A DNA stretch of 64,000 nt from Paenibacillus baekrokdamisoli (GCF_003945345.1 NZ_AP019308.1:6576001-6640000), one strand, 5' to 3'; positions 40,519-49,695 are shown, counted from the stretch's first letter. Program-made: numbers and translations. Notes: generated from the letters alone by a model not told the origin.

Positions 40519-42462
40519 CTACGCTAAAAGTTCCTCCCAAGCCTCGTAAACCGCCTGAAGCTGCGCTTTTTTTGCATCGGTATCGGATTGAATCGTTTGT
40601 ACGCGGATGTAGTCATTATAGATTTCAGGATCGGTAAGCTGTCTCTCCAGCTCTTCGATTTCACCTTCAAGACGCGCAATATCCTGTTCGAACTGCTCCT
40701 GCTTACGCTGGCGGCTGCGTTCCTCACGTTTGGCTTGCTTATCTGCTTCATAAGAATTCGGAGAGAGCGGCTCTGTCGAAGTAGAGGCCTTCCCTTGTTT
40801 TCCTTGTGAAAGTGACAGCGTTTCCATCAGCAGTTCTTCGTTTTCACGTTTTTTCTGGATCATTTCGTCATAATTTCCCAGGAAATGATGGGTTCCTTGC
40901 GGATGAAGTTCGACAATACGTTCTGCCATTTTGTTCAGGAAGTATCGATCATGCGAAATAAAGAGCAATGTGCCGTCATAGTCGAGTAGTGCCGATTCAA
41001 GCACTTCCTTGCTGTAAAGGTCAAGATGGTTAGTAGGCTCATCAAGAATGAGCATATTGGCGCGGGCAAGCATGAGTTTAGACAGGGATACCCTTGCACG
41101 TTCTCCGCCACTAAGCGCACTGATTCGCTTCTTTACATCATCTCCGCTGAACAGAAAATTACCAAGCACCGTTCGAATTCGTGCTTCTTCAATGCCTGGA
41201 TAGCTATTCCATAGCTCTTCCAAGACTGTATTAGAGGGATTCAAGCCCGTATGTTCTTGGTCATAATACCCGATCGTCACATTCGTTCCCCATTTAATCG
41301 TGCCGTGGGCAACATCAGGTTTATCGCTTAACATGGCCTTCAACAGCGTCGATTTGCCAATTCCATTAGGTCCTATTAGCGCCACATTCTCACCGCGTTC
41401 AAGGCGGAAGGTCACATGACGAAACAATGGTTCTGTCTTCTCGACGAACTTTATAGATAAATCATTAATAGCAAGGACATCATTCCCGCTCTGGCGGTCA
41501 ATTTCAAACGAAAAATGTGCTTTTTTTAAATCACCTAACGGCTTATCAAGACGATCCATCTTCTCAAGCGTTTTGCGCCTGCTTTGAGCACGCTTAGTTG
41601 TTGATGCCCGTACAAGGTTGCGTTGAACGAAATCCTCCAGCTTGGCAATCTCGTCTTGCTGCTTGTCGAATTGTTTCATCTGAGCTTCGAATTCGGCTGC
41701 TTTAATATCAATAAAACGGCTGTAGTTGCCTGTATAACGCCTAGCTGTATGACGTTCGATCTCCACAATCGTCTGCACGACTGCATCGAGGAAGTAACGG
41801 TCATGGGAAACAACCAGTATGCCACCTTCATAGCCGCGCAAGTAATCTTCAAGCCATGTTAGAGTCTCAATATCAAGGTAGTTGGTCGGCTCATCAAGCA
41901 TAAGCAGGTCAGGTGATTGCAGTAGAATACGAGCAAGCGCCAATCGAGTTTTCTGCCCGCCGCTTAAAGTTGATATGATCGTATCTGGTGAGAATTGCGC
42001 GAAGCCCATCCCATGAAGGATGCTTCGAATACGTGTTTCCATCTCGAAGCCGCCCTTTTCACGAAACCAGTCTGAAAGACGGGCATATCGCTCCAAAGTT
42101 GCTTCATATTGCTTAGTATCCGCATGTAGTAACGGATCCGCAATTTGCTGCTCAAGGGAACGAAGCTCCTGTTCGGCCTCGGTTAAATGAGCAAATACTG
42201 CGCGCATTTCTGCATCAATAGAGTTATCTGATTGAAGTCCACTCGATTGAGCCAGATAACCGATTGTCGTTTCTTTAGCCTTATAGATGGTGCCGGAGTC
42301 CGCTGACATTTCGCCTGCGACAATACGGAGCAGCGTCGATTTACCTGCACCGTTGACACCGACTAACCCAACACGTTCGCGGGGCTGTACTTGAAAAGTT
42401 ATCGAAGAGAGCACGCTGCTTACCCCGTAGCTTTTGGATATATCGGATACTTGAAGTAGCAT
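40519..42462 (-). CDS. ydiF: ABC-F family ATPase (YdiF-like)
   Basis: 647 residues with two ATPase domains and no membrane segments. Domain 1: GVNGAGKST (~36), LSGGQKTRLALARIL (~163) and LDEPTNYLDIET. Domain 2: GPNGIGKST (~361), LSGGERARVSLSKLM (~448) and LDEPTNHLDLYS. The interdomain linker (~240-310) is helical and charged, as in ribosome-acting ABC-F proteins, and a C-terminal coiled coil follows (~565-647). GGAGG precedes the ATG. Position after the t6A genes and before moaC matches B. subtilis ydiF. It probably acts on the ribosome; resistance function cannot be inferred. Confidence 0.92.
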   Translation of the reverse strand: MLLQVSDISKSYGVSSVLSSITFQVQPRERVGLVGVNGAGKSTLLRIVAGEMSADSGTIYKAKETTIGYLAQSSGLQSDNSIDAEMRAVFAHLTEAEQELRSLEQQIADPLLHADTKQYEATLERYARLSDWFREKGGFEMETRIRSILHGMGFAQFSPDTIISTLSGGQKTRLALARILLQSPDLLMLDEPTNYLDIETLTWLEDYLRGYEGGILVVSHDRYFLDAVVQTIVEIERHTARRYTGNYSRFIDIKAAEFEAQMKQFDKQQDEIAKLEDFVQRNLVRASTTKRAQSRRKTLEKMDRLDKPLGDLKKAHFSFEIDRQSGNDVLAINDLSIKFVEKTEPLFRHVTFRLERGENVALIGPNGIGKSTLLKAMLSDKPDVAHGTIKWGTNVTIGYYDQEHTGLNPSNTVLEELWNSYPGIEEARIRTVLGNFLFSGDDVKKRISALSGGERARVSLSKLMLARANMLILDEPTNHLDLYSKEVLESALLDYDGTLLFISHDRYFLNKMAERIVELHPQGTHHFLGNYDEMIQKKRENEELLMETLSLSQGKQGKASTSTEPLSPNSYEADKQAKREERSRQRKQEQFEQDIARLEGEIEELERQLTDPEIYNDYIRVQTIQSDTDAKKAQLQAVYEAWEELLA

Positions 42463-42656
42463 AATGGAATAACCTCCAAACTAGAAAGCTTTGTCAGCCG
42501 ATTCCGCTGTGGACGGGCGACTGCTTTTTCTCCCTAGTTTACATGAAAATGCGGCGAAACGCGACAGAATAAGCCGTTCCTTCTGCATTGGCGAAATTTG
42601 GTCAAGAGTGGTAAACTAAATAACAACTATGATTAGAAACGGCAAGGAAGGTTAAG

Positions 42657-43346
42657 ATGGATCAAAGCAGGGCTATAAACGAGTTTCCAGAATGGAAAAA
42701 GGAAGCACGTGCAGCTGCAAGCAATAATCGGGACGGCTTGCCTCAGCAGCTTCAAGCGGAGTGGTCTGCAGCGACCTGCCGAGTTCTAGTCGACTGGCTG
42801 GAGCATCAACAGCGGGACGCAAGATACAGCTTCATGACGTATGTTCCTTTTCGTTCAGAGCTGGATACGAAGCCGCTCCTCGAGTGGGGCTGGCGTTCTA
42901 ATCATTTGGTCATCGTTCCACGCTGTGTCAGAGCTGATCGTTCCATGGAACTCTATATCATTAGCAGCTGGGATGAGTTAATCTCAGGTGCCTATGGCAT
43001 ATTAGAGCCTGATCCAACAAGGGCCAAACGCTGCGAGGCTTCCTTTGTACCGGAGCTTGTGATCGTACCTGGACTTGCCTTTGATCTTGCGGGCGGACGG
43101 TTAGGCTACGGCGGAGGCTATTACGATCGCTTTAATGAGCGTCTTCATCAGCTAACAGAGGAAGGCAAGAGACCATTTCCACTTTGGCTTGGTGTTGGCT
43201 ATGACACGCAATGGATGGAAGAAGTGCCTATGGATCATCATGATGCTAGGATGGATGCAGTCGTGACGGAGCAAGGCTTTCAGTGGATGTCTACTTCTGC
43301 TTCCAAGAAGCTGAAAGGAGCAAAGGATGGATCTGACACATTTTAA
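42657..43346 (+). CDS. 5-Formyltetrahydrofolate cyclo-ligase family protein
   Basis: 229 residues. The ATP/folate signature appears as VIVPGLAFDLAGGRLGYGGG then YYDRFNERL (~138-165), and the basic N-terminal segment EWKKEARAAASNNRDGLP is typical. It converts 5-formyl-THF to 5,10-methenyl-THF with ATP. GGAAGG precedes ATG 42657. Its end overlaps moaC by 20 nt, so it heads the molybdenum cofactor group. Confidence 0.9.
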   Translation: MDQSRAINEFPEWKKEARAAASNNRDGLPQQLQAEWSAATCRVLVDWLEHQQRDARYSFMTYVPFRSELDTKPLLEWGWRSNHLVIVPRCVRADRSMELYIISSWDELISGAYGILEPDPTRAKRCEASFVPELVIVPGLAFDLAGGRLGYGGGYYDRFNERLHQLTEEGKRPFPLWLGVGYDTQWMEEVPMDHHDARMDAVVTEQGFQWMSTSASKKLKGAKDGSDTF

Positions 43347-43797
43347 CGAACAGGGTCGAGCTCGCATGGTTGATGTCTCAGATAAAGAGGTCACTACTCG
43401 CATCGCAATTGCGCGGACGACCGTCACCATGGCTAATGACACACTATTGCGAATTAAAGCAGGTACAATTGGCAAGGGTGATGTGCTTGCTGTTGCACAG
43501 ATTGCAGGAATTATGGCTGCGAAGAAGACGTCGGACTGGATTCCGATGTGTCATCCGCTGCCGCTTACAGGGGTAAATATTACATTTGCCGATAATGGGG
43601 CAGATGCTTTATATATAGAAGGAACAGTGAAAACAACCGGCAAAACAGGTGTTGAGATGGAGGCGCTGACTGCAGTTTCTGCTGTAGCACTCACGGTATA
43701 CGACATGTGTAAGGCATTGCAAAAAGATATGGTCATCGGACCGACGTATCTGGTATCCAAGAGCGGCGGTAAAAGCGGCGATTACGTCCAAAAGTAA
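43327..43797 (+). CDS. moaC: Cyclic pyranopterin monophosphate synthase MoaC
   Basis: 156 residues. The conserved core MVDVSDKEVTTRIAIA, GDVLAVAQIAGIMAAKKTSD and IPMCHPLPLTGV (~75) is complete, with VKTTGKTGVEMEALTAVSAV (~103) and YDMCKALQKDM near the end. It makes cyclic pyranopterin monophosphate from the MoaA product in molybdopterin synthesis. The start lies inside the preceding gene, after AAAGGAG. moaA is not adjacent. Confidence 0.94.
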   Translation: MDLTHFNEQGRARMVDVSDKEVTTRIAIARTTVTMANDTLLRIKAGTIGKGDVLAVAQIAGIMAAKKTSDWIPMCHPLPLTGVNITFADNGADALYIEGTVKTTGKTGVEMEALTAVSAVALTVYDMCKALQKDMVIGPTYLVSKSGGKSGDYVQK

Positions 43798-43834
43798 CGA
43801 TCGTTATTCGTTTTTCGGATGGGGGGAGAAGTTC

Positions 43835-44329
43835 ATGCGTTGGAAAGTGGCGTTGTTAACGGCAAGCGATAAAGGCTCACGCGGAGAACGGGAAGATACA
43901 AGTGCCCAGGTTATCAGGGAATTGGTTGAAGAAGAATTGAGCGGAGAGATTGTCGATTATCGCATTGTGCCTGATGAACAGGACGAAATTATGGCCGCAC
44001 TTATTGAAATGACGGATTATTTTCAAGCGGATCTCGTGATTACAACTGGCGGCACTGGACTCGCTCCCCGCGATTTGACTCCAGAGGCGACAATGAAGGT
44101 CATAGACCGAATCGTTCCCGGCCTTGCTGAGGCAATGCGTATCGGAGCGCTTCAACGGACAAGAAGTGCGATGCTCTCACGGGGCGTGTGCGGTATTCGA
44201 GGGCGTTCATTAATTATTAATTTGCCGGGCAGTCCGAAGGGTGTTCATGAGAATTTAATGGCCATTATGGATCAGCTTCCCCATGCGCTTAGCATTCTAT
44301 CTGGTAGAATGGGAGATCATAACGAATGA
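43835..44329 (+). CDS. moaB: Molybdopterin cofactor protein MoaB/MogA
   Basis: 164 residues. The MPT-binding fold shows LLTASDKGSRGEREDTSAQV at the start. VITTGGTGLAPRDLTPEATM (~70) is the signature, and SRGVCGIRGRSLIINLPGSP (~112) follows. It adenylylates molybdopterin before metal insertion. The stop overlaps the next start by 4 nt (ATGA), indicating translational coupling with the MoeA-like gene. Confidence 0.92.
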   Translation: MRWKVALLTASDKGSRGEREDTSAQVIRELVEEELSGEIVDYRIVPDEQDEIMAALIEMTDYFQADLVITTGGTGLAPRDLTPEATMKVIDRIVPGLAEAMRIGALQRTRSAMLSRGVCGIRGRSLIINLPGSPKGVHENLMAIMDQLPHALSILSGRMGDHNE

Positions 44330-45357
44330 GCGAGCCACAATCTGGTACTTCTCTCAAGGAAGTACCCGTAAAGGAAGCGATTGGTCTTCGGCTGGCACAT
44401 GACTTAACCCAAATCATTCCGGGGCAGTTCAAAGGCCGTTTATTTAAAAAAGGGCATATTGTCACGGAAGCTGACATTCCGAGGCTCCTTGATATCGGTA
44501 AGGAGCATATCTATATTATGCAGCTGGGCGAAGGCGATCTCCATGAGGATGAAGCTGCCATGCGAATGGCTGCTGCGCTTCAGGGCCAAGGTACGAAGAT
44601 GACCGATCCGCATGAAGGTAAGGTTGCTATTAAGTCTGATCTGAATGTTCCAGGGCTAGCGGTCATTGATGCCTCACTTGTTCATGCCATTAATCATTTA
44701 GGTGAGATCGCATTAGCGACGCTTCGGACTCACTCCGTCGTTATGCCAGGTGGACAACTCGCAGCGACAAGAGTTGTTCCATTGTTCGTTCCAGAGGAAA
44801 AAGTAGCGGCTGTCGAGGAGCTAGTAGACAACTATCGCTTACTTCATGAAGGCCGCTCCCCAGTAAGGGTTAGGCCGCTTCGCTCATTCCGGATCGGACT
44901 GCTTACTACTGGGGGAGAAGTGTTCTCCGGCCGTATTCAAGATAAGTTCGGACCAGCCGTCCGTCGTATAGTGGAAGCTCTCGGTTCAGAAATTGCAGAA
45001 CAACGATTTTCTCCTGATGATAGACAAATTATTGTCAAGGAAATACACTATTTGCTTTCACAACAATATGATATGATAGTTGTAACTGGTGGGATGTCCG
45101 TTGATCCGGATGACCGTACACCGGCAGCTATTAAAGAAGCGGGTGCGAGTATTGTAAGCTATGGTACACCTATGCTTCCTGGCTCCATGCTGCTTATTGG
45201 ATATTTAGAAGGTAAACCTATTATGGGATTACCTGGTTGTGTCATGCATGATCCTTATACTTCATTTGATGCGTTATTGCCCCGAATTTTGGCAGGAGAT
45301 GTTATCACTAGAGAAGATATTGTACAGATGGGCTACGGAGGCTTGCACGGCTGCTGA
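44326..45357 (+). CDS. MoeA-like molybdopterin-binding protein
   Basis: 343 residues, clearly shorter than MoeA (about 400) and different at the N-terminus. KEVPVKEAIGLRLAHDLTQI opens a MoeA/SAF-like segment. The MPT-binding domain is at ~190-300 (IGLLTTGGEVFSGRIQDKFG and IVVTGGMSVDPDDRTPAAIK), and GKPIMGLPGCVMHDPYTSFD (~302) is close to the MoeA PGNPVS-type region. It probably takes part in molybdate insertion or sensing. The absence of the full MoeA domain set makes an enzymatic role uncertain. Confidence 0.8.
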   Translation: MSEPQSGTSLKEVPVKEAIGLRLAHDLTQIIPGQFKGRLFKKGHIVTEADIPRLLDIGKEHIYIMQLGEGDLHEDEAAMRMAAALQGQGTKMTDPHEGKVAIKSDLNVPGLAVIDASLVHAINHLGEIALATLRTHSVVMPGGQLAATRVVPLFVPEEKVAAVEELVDNYRLLHEGRSPVRVRPLRSFRIGLLTTGGEVFSGRIQDKFGPAVRRIVEALGSEIAEQRFSPDDRQIIVKEIHYLLSQQYDMIVVTGGMSVDPDDRTPAAIKEAGASIVSYGTPMLPGSMLLIGYLEGKPIMGLPGCVMHDPYTSFDALLPRILAGDVITREDIVQMGYGGLHGC

Positions 45358-45395
45358 GTCAGATTGATTAATGAAACTATTAGGAGGTTGTGACT

Positions 45396-45629
45396 ATGTT
45401 TAACGGTATTGGCGTAACTGGCTTTATTCTACTTGCCCTTATTGCATTGCTGCTGTTCGGACCTAACAAATTGCCTGAGCTTGGCCGAGCGTTTGGCCGC
45501 ACATTGAAGGAATTCAAAGCAGGCGCAAGAGATATGATGGATGACAACGATGACCGCAAGGAAGTAAGTCGGACTGAAGTGATCCGTAAAACCGACGCAG
45601 AGGCGGACAACAAGCGGCTCCCGGAATAA
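45396..45629 (+). CDS. tatA: Twin-arginine translocase subunit TatA
   Basis: 77 residues. One N-terminal helix (GVTGFILLALIALLLFGPNK), the FGPNKLPELGRAFG hinge and an amphipathic helix with a charged tail. The frame opens at GTG 45390, but AGGAGG at 45382-45387 lies 8 nt before ATG 45396. It forms the protein-conducting part of the Tat system that exports folded proteins. Molybdenum enzymes are typical Tat cargo, which fits the genes just upstream. A terminator-like hairpin overlaps the stop, and tatC follows. Confidence 0.93.
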   Translation: MFNGIGVTGFILLALIALLLFGPNKLPELGRAFGRTLKEFKAGARDMMDDNDDRKEVSRTEVIRKTDAEADNKRLPE

Positions 45630-45647
45630 CGGGGCCCGCTTTTTTTA
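45613..45647 (+). terminator. Hairpin at the end of tatA
   Basis: AGCGGCTCCCG pairs with CGGGGCCCGCT, with one mismatch and one G-U pair, followed by seven T residues. It begins inside the tatA coding region. tatC lies downstream, so partial read-through would set the tatA to tatC ratio. Confidence 0.7.
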
Positions 45648-45710
45648 TGACCTTTATGAATGGAACATAAACAAGTTAGCACCTGAACGAGAAAGAGAGG
45701 TGAGTAGTCG

Positions 45711-46496
45711 GTGACCAAATCTAAGGCTCCGGGTGCTTCTCATGATGAATTGCAATTAATGTCATTGTTCGAGCATCTTGGCGAATTTCGCCGCAGGCTA
45801 ATTTATGTGCTTATTGTTCTAATCATAGGCATGATCATTGGACTATTCATGGCGGATCCTGCTTATAACTATTTGATGAGTCAAGAGCCTGTGAATGGCA
45901 TGTCGCTGCATGCGTTCTCCCTATGGGACGGAATTGGCATGTATATGAAATTTGCGCTTGTTATTGCGCTTATCCTAGTGCTGCCGTTTGCCGCTTTTCA
46001 ATTATGGGGATTCGTGAAGCCAGCACTTCGGGTCAAGGAGCAGCGGGCCACTTTAATCTATGTGCCTTTTGTACTCATCATGTTCTTGATTGGACTTGCT
46101 TTCTCTTACTTTGTCGTGTTTCCGATGGCGTTTAATTTCACGACTAAGGTTGCTAGACATTTGAATCTAGAAGAGACCTATGGCGTTATGCAATATTTCT
46201 CGTTTATGTTCAATATTCTGATTCCAATCTCCTTGCTCTTTGAGCTTCCGATTGTCATCATGTTCTTGACCAAGCTTCGTATTCTGACGCCAAAGCGTCT
46301 TCGCAAAATGAGACGTCTCGCGTATTTCGTTCTTATCTTCATCGGCGTTGTCGTAACACCTCCAGATTTTATCTCGGACTCCTTGGTTGCGGTTCCGCTG
46401 ATTATCCTTTACGAAATAAGTGTTCTACTATCTAGCGTTGTCTATCGTAAGCAGCTGGCAGCAGATAAAGCTTGGGAAGAAGAATACGGAAATTAA
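45711..46496 (+). CDS. tatC: Twin-arginine translocase subunit TatC
   Basis: 261 residues, GTG start with GAGAGGTGAG upstream. Six membrane helices are visible. The N-terminal SLFEHLGEFRRRLIYVL and the conserved FSYFVVFPMAFNF (~137) are TatC signatures, and RRLAYFVLIFIGVVVTPPDF (~200) holds the loop before helix 5. It recognises the twin-arginine signal. Together with TatA this makes a complete minimal TatAC system; no TatB is expected in this group. Confidence 0.94.
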   Translation: MTKSKAPGASHDELQLMSLFEHLGEFRRRLIYVLIVLIIGMIIGLFMADPAYNYLMSQEPVNGMSLHAFSLWDGIGMYMKFALVIALILVLPFAAFQLWGFVKPALRVKEQRATLIYVPFVLIMFLIGLAFSYFVVFPMAFNFTTKVARHLNLEETYGVMQYFSFMFNILIPISLLFELPIVIMFLTKLRILTPKRLRKMRRLAYFVLIFIGVVVTPPDFISDSLVAVPLIILYEISVLLSSVVYRKQLAADKAWEEEYGN

Positions 46497-46500
46497 TCGA

Positions 46501-46527
46501 AGTCGGCCGCTGGCCGGCTTTTTTTGC
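46501..46527 (+). terminator. Terminator after tatC
   Basis: AGTCGGCC and GGCCGGCT (one G-U) with a 3-nt loop, followed by seven T residues, right after the tatC stop. Confidence 0.8.
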
Positions 46528-46599
46528 GCTCGTATGGGTCCATCATGCTGAAGGAAAACTACATAACTATTAAAATCATGCAAATTTAGTGGGAAGGAC

Positions 46600-46628
46600 T
46601 TGAAATTTGGATTCAAAATCGGTATTAT
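46600..46628 (+). promoter_or_regulatory. Promoter of groESL
   Basis: TTGAAA (46600-46605), a 17-nt spacer and TATTAT (46623-46628), just upstream of the CIRCE element. Confidence 0.75.
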
Positions 46629-46640
46629 TAAAAATGGTTG

Positions 46641-46667
46641 TTAGCACTTAACAGTTGCGAGTGCTAA
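46641..46667. promoter_or_regulatory. CIRCE operator (HrcA-binding)
   Basis: TTAGCACTT, 9 nt, GAGTGCTAA: one mismatch from the CIRCE consensus TTAGCACTC-N9-GAGTGCTAA. It lies at the expected transcription start. HrcA repressor should bind here and release on heat shock. hrcA is not in the window. Confidence 0.93.
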
Positions 46668-46708
46668 TAAGAATATAGAGCAACATAAATTAGAAGGAGG
46701 CTATTTTC

Positions 46709-46990
46709 ATGATCAGACCTTTGGGTGAACGCGTATTGATTGAGCCAATCGCGAAAGAAGAAACAACTGCAAGCGGCATTTTGCTGCCGGACAATGCGAA
46801 AGAAAAGCCGCAAGAAGGCAAAGTTATCGCAGTAGGTAGCGGCACGTTGAAAGACGGCGTTCGCATTGCACTTGAAGTTAAAGAAGGCGACCGCGTATTG
46901 TTCTCCAAATATGCAGGCACTGAAGTTAAATATGAAGGCAAAGAGCTTTTGATTATGAAAGAGAGCGACATCCACGCAATTTTGGGATAA
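46709..46990 (+). CDS. groES: Co-chaperonin GroES
   Basis: 93 residues of the usual Cpn10 length. It starts IRPLGERVLIEPIAKEETTA, with the mobile loop TASGILLPDNAKEKP and the core GKVIAVGSGTL and VLFSKYAGTEVKYEGKELLI. It caps the GroEL ring during protein folding. AGAAGGAGG precedes ATG 46709. CIRCE controls the operon. Confidence 0.97.
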   Translation: MIRPLGERVLIEPIAKEETTASGILLPDNAKEKPQEGKVIAVGSGTLKDGVRIALEVKEGDRVLFSKYAGTEVKYEGKELLIMKESDIHAILG

Positions 46991-47074
46991 GCGAAGCGCT
47001 TTGACCCCGACATACATGGTAAATCTTACTTAACGCATCACCAAAATCAAATTTATTTCAGGAGGTAATTGACA

Positions 47075-48712
47075 ATGGCTAAAGAAATTAAATTTGGCGA
47101 AGACGCTCGTCGCGCAATGCTGCGCGGAGTTGACGCTCTTGCGAATGCAGTTAAAGTTACATTGGGTCCTAAAGGCCGCAACGTGGTACTTGAGAAAAAA
47201 TTTGGTAGCCCGTTGATTACAAATGATGGTGTATCCATTGCAAAAGAAATCGAGCTGGAAGATGCATTCGAGAACATGGGTGCTCAACTAGTTAAAGAAG
47301 TAGCTACAAAAACAAATGATGTTGCCGGTGACGGAACAACAACAGCAACTGTTCTTGCACAAGCTATGATTCGTGAAGGCTTGAAAAACGTTACTGCAGG
47401 CGCTAACCCAATGGTTATCCGTAAAGGTATCGAGAAAGCAGTTCGCGCAGCTCTTGAAGAGCTTAAAGTGATTGCTAAACCAATCGAAGGCAAACATTCG
47501 ATCGCACAAGTTGCTTCCATCTCCTCTGGCGATGATGAAGTGGGTCAATTGATCGCTGAAGCTATGGAGAAAGTTGGAAACGACGGCGTTATTACTGTTG
47601 AAGAATCCAAAGGCTTCGTAACAGAGCTTGAAGTGGTTGAAGGTATGCAGTTCGACCGCGGATACCTTTCCCCATACATGATCACAGATACGGATAAAAT
47701 GGAAGCTGTCCTTGATAACCCATACATCCTGATCACTGACAAAAAAATCTCCAACATTCAAGAGATCCTTCCGGTTCTTGAGAAAGTTGTTCAATCCGGC
47801 AAGCAATTGCTAATCATCGCTGAAGACGTTGAAGGCGAAGCTCTTGCTACGCTTCTAGTTAACCGTCTTCGCGGTACATTCACTTGTGTGGCTGTTAAAG
47901 CTCCAGGCTTTGGCGACCGTCGCAAATCGATGCTTGGCGATATCGCTGCTCTTACAGGCGGTCAAGTTATCACAGAAGAGCTTGGTCTTGAGCTTAAAGC
48001 AACAACAGTTGAACAGCTTGGTTCCGCGCGTCAAATCCGCGTAACAAAAGAAAACACAATCGTTGTTGACGGTGCTGGCGACAAGAAAGATATCGACGTT
48101 CGCATCAACCAAATCCGTGCGCAGCTGGAAGAAACAACTTCCGACTTCGACCGTGAGAAGCTTCAAGAGCGTCTTGCTAAACTTGCTGGCGGCGTAGCTG
48201 TTATCAAAGTTGGCGCAGCGACTGAAACAGAATTGAAAGAGCGCAAATTGCGCATCGAAGATGCCCTGAACTCAACTCGCGCAGCAGTTGAAGAAGGCGT
48301 AGTTTCCGGTGGCGGTACTGCACTCGTGAATGTATACAAAGCAGTTGCAGCTGTTAACGCAGTGGGCGACGAGAAAACAGGCGTTAACATCGTGCTTCGC
48401 GCTCTTGAAGAGCCAGTTCGCACAATCGCAGCTAACGCAGGCCAAGAAGGCTCCGTTATCGTTGAGCGTCTGAAACACGAAGAGATCGGCGTAGGCTACA
48501 ACGCAGCTACTGGCGAGTGGGTAAATATGTTCGCAGCTGGTATCGTTGACCCTGCGAAAGTAACACGCTCCGCTCTTCAAAACGCAGCATCCGTTGCAGC
48601 TATGTTCCTGACAACTGAAGCAGTTGTTGCTGACAAACCAGAAAAAGACAAACCAGGCATGCCTGACATGGGCGGCATGGGTGGTATGGGCGGAATGGGC
48701 GGCATGATGTAA
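47075..48712 (+). CDS. groEL: Chaperonin GroEL
   Basis: 545 residues. VTLGPKGRNVVLEKKFGSPL (~29) and AGDGTTTATVLAQAM (~85) form the nucleotide site. VEEGVVSGGGTALVNVYKAV (~403) and the C-terminal GGMGGMGGMGGMM tail are typical. The frame opens at a TTG six bases upstream, but ATG 47075 follows AGGAGG at 8-9 nt and gives the usual AKEIKFGED start. Codon choice is biased toward GAA/AAA/GTT and away from the neighbours, as expected for highly expressed genes; this produces long meaningless antisense frames. Confidence 0.97.
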   Translation: MAKEIKFGEDARRAMLRGVDALANAVKVTLGPKGRNVVLEKKFGSPLITNDGVSIAKEIELEDAFENMGAQLVKEVATKTNDVAGDGTTTATVLAQAMIREGLKNVTAGANPMVIRKGIEKAVRAALEELKVIAKPIEGKHSIAQVASISSGDDEVGQLIAEAMEKVGNDGVITVEESKGFVTELEVVEGMQFDRGYLSPYMITDTDKMEAVLDNPYILITDKKISNIQEILPVLEKVVQSGKQLLIIAEDVEGEALATLLVNRLRGTFTCVAVKAPGFGDRRKSMLGDIAALTGGQVITEELGLELKATTVEQLGSARQIRVTKENTIVVDGAGDKKDIDVRINQIRAQLEETTSDFDREKLQERLAKLAGGVAVIKVGAATETELKERKLRIEDALNSTRAAVEEGVVSGGGTALVNVYKAVAAVNAVGDEKTGVNIVLRALEEPVRTIAANAGQEGSVIVERLKHEEIGVGYNAATGEWVNMFAAGIVDPAKVTRSALQNAASVAAMFLTTEAVVADKPEKDKPGMPDMGGMGGMGGMGGMM

Positions 48713-48715
48713 GAA

Positions 48716-48830
48716 AGACCCGAGAACCCTTATGTAGTAAGGGTTTCGAGTCCTTCGCAGCATCATTTGGTCACGCGCGGTAAAGAGGCTTCGCATCAGT
48801 TCTCCGAACTTTTGCGAAGCCTCTTTTTTG
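48716..48830 (+). terminator. Double terminator after groEL
   Basis: A first hairpin, GACCCGAGAACCCTTA/TAAGGGTTTCGAGTC, is at 48716-48752. A second, AAGAGGCTTCGCA with TGCGAAGCCTCTT and a T run, is at 48783-48830. The second is the stronger rho-independent terminator. Confidence 0.8.
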
Positions 48831-48926
48831 CGTTCTTTGGTCACATTCAGGTAAACGAGTCTGGTTTCTTGTCGTCTTTGTGAGCTAGACGATCTATAAT
48901 TTCATCGAGAGCAACGTTAGTCTCAG

Positions 48927-49493
48927 TTAACTCTGTTCTAGTTCTGGTGAAGGCGTGAATGTGTTTTTGACCCTTCTAGATACTAGAAAGTAAGGAATCC
49001 AAATAATTGAGTAAATAATACTTTTAATGAGATCAGTATATAGCTCACCTTCAGAAAACAATTCAGAGGTGTAGTCCTGCTGTATCTTCGATAATACAAG
49101 TAGTAAAATGACTTGGAAAACCAGGGAAAACACGATGTATGTTATCGAGATAGTCTTAAATTTAGGACTTTTTTTAATACAAAAGAAAGCGATTAGTAAA
49201 GCTAAAGCAACTAATGATGCTTGACCGAGCATTTCAAACCAGATTGTTGGTTTCCACAGAGAGTTATAATTTTCACTGCTGACTTGAGTCAAATTTAAAA
49301 AATCATCCGAAGTTGCAAATTCATAATTATCAATTAAAAGTTTAAAATTACCTAAAAATTGAAAGGCTATTCCTATTGAAAATAAGATTAACCATCCACC
49401 AAAACCATATAAGTAAGGTTTATTAGTTTTGGGAATTTCTATACTTTCAATATTCTTTACTGGTGTTTTTTCTAAATCATCACTTAAAGACAC
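48927..49493 (-). CDS. DUF2569-family membrane protein
   Basis: 188 residues, GTG start with GGGGGG 6 nt upstream. Four hydrophobic segments are visible; GFGGWLILFSIGIAFQFLGN is the first, and the last (ISITYIVFSLVFQVILLLVL, then IWIPYFLVSRRVKNTF) matches the YdgK-like DUF2569 ending. Function unknown. The base composition is AT-richer than the neighbours, which suggests acquired DNA. A small YHYH-domain gene lies upstream on the same strand. Confidence 0.7.
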   Translation of the reverse strand: MSLSDDLEKTPVKNIESIEIPKTNKPYLYGFGGWLILFSIGIAFQFLGNFKLLIDNYEFATSDDFLNLTQVSSENYNSLWKPTIWFEMLGQASLVALALLIAFFCIKKSPKFKTISITYIVFSLVFQVILLLVLSKIQQDYTSELFSEGELYTDLIKSIIYSIIWIPYFLVSRRVKNTFTPSPELEQS

Positions 49494-49536
49494 ACTATTC
49501 CCCCCATTAATTTACGAGTGTGCCCGGAGGACAAAA

Positions 49537-49695
49537 TCAATGATAGTGATATCCGGTACATAAGCCTTTTTTCTTGGATTTCTCTGAGCATTTATGGCCG
49601 CCGTGTTTGTCTGTTCGGCCAGAATGCGCAGATGCCACGCTTGCCATTGACATAACTAGGGTTAATGCCAACAATAGGGCAATGATTTTTTTCAT
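49537..49695 (-). CDS. Small secreted YHYH-domain protein
   Basis: 52 residues, too short for usual ORF cut-offs. A signal peptide (MKKIIALLLALTLVMSMASV, cleaved after ASA) is followed by HSGRTDKHGGHKC, a charged spacer and GLCTGYHYH at the very end. The Gly-Gly-His and Tyr-His-Tyr-His groups match the YHYH domain, a small histidine/cysteine-rich module predicted to bind metal. GGGGGAG lies 10 nt before the ATG. Function unknown. Confidence 0.75.
   Translation of the reverse strand: MKKIIALLLALTLVMSMASVASAHSGRTDKHGGHKCSEKSKKKGLCTGYHYH

Noticed and set aside
47288..48844. Long minus-strand open frames opposite groEL (up to 190 codons)
   Set aside because: They come from the strong codon bias of groEL; no SD, no domain, composition rich in Cys/Phe/Ser.
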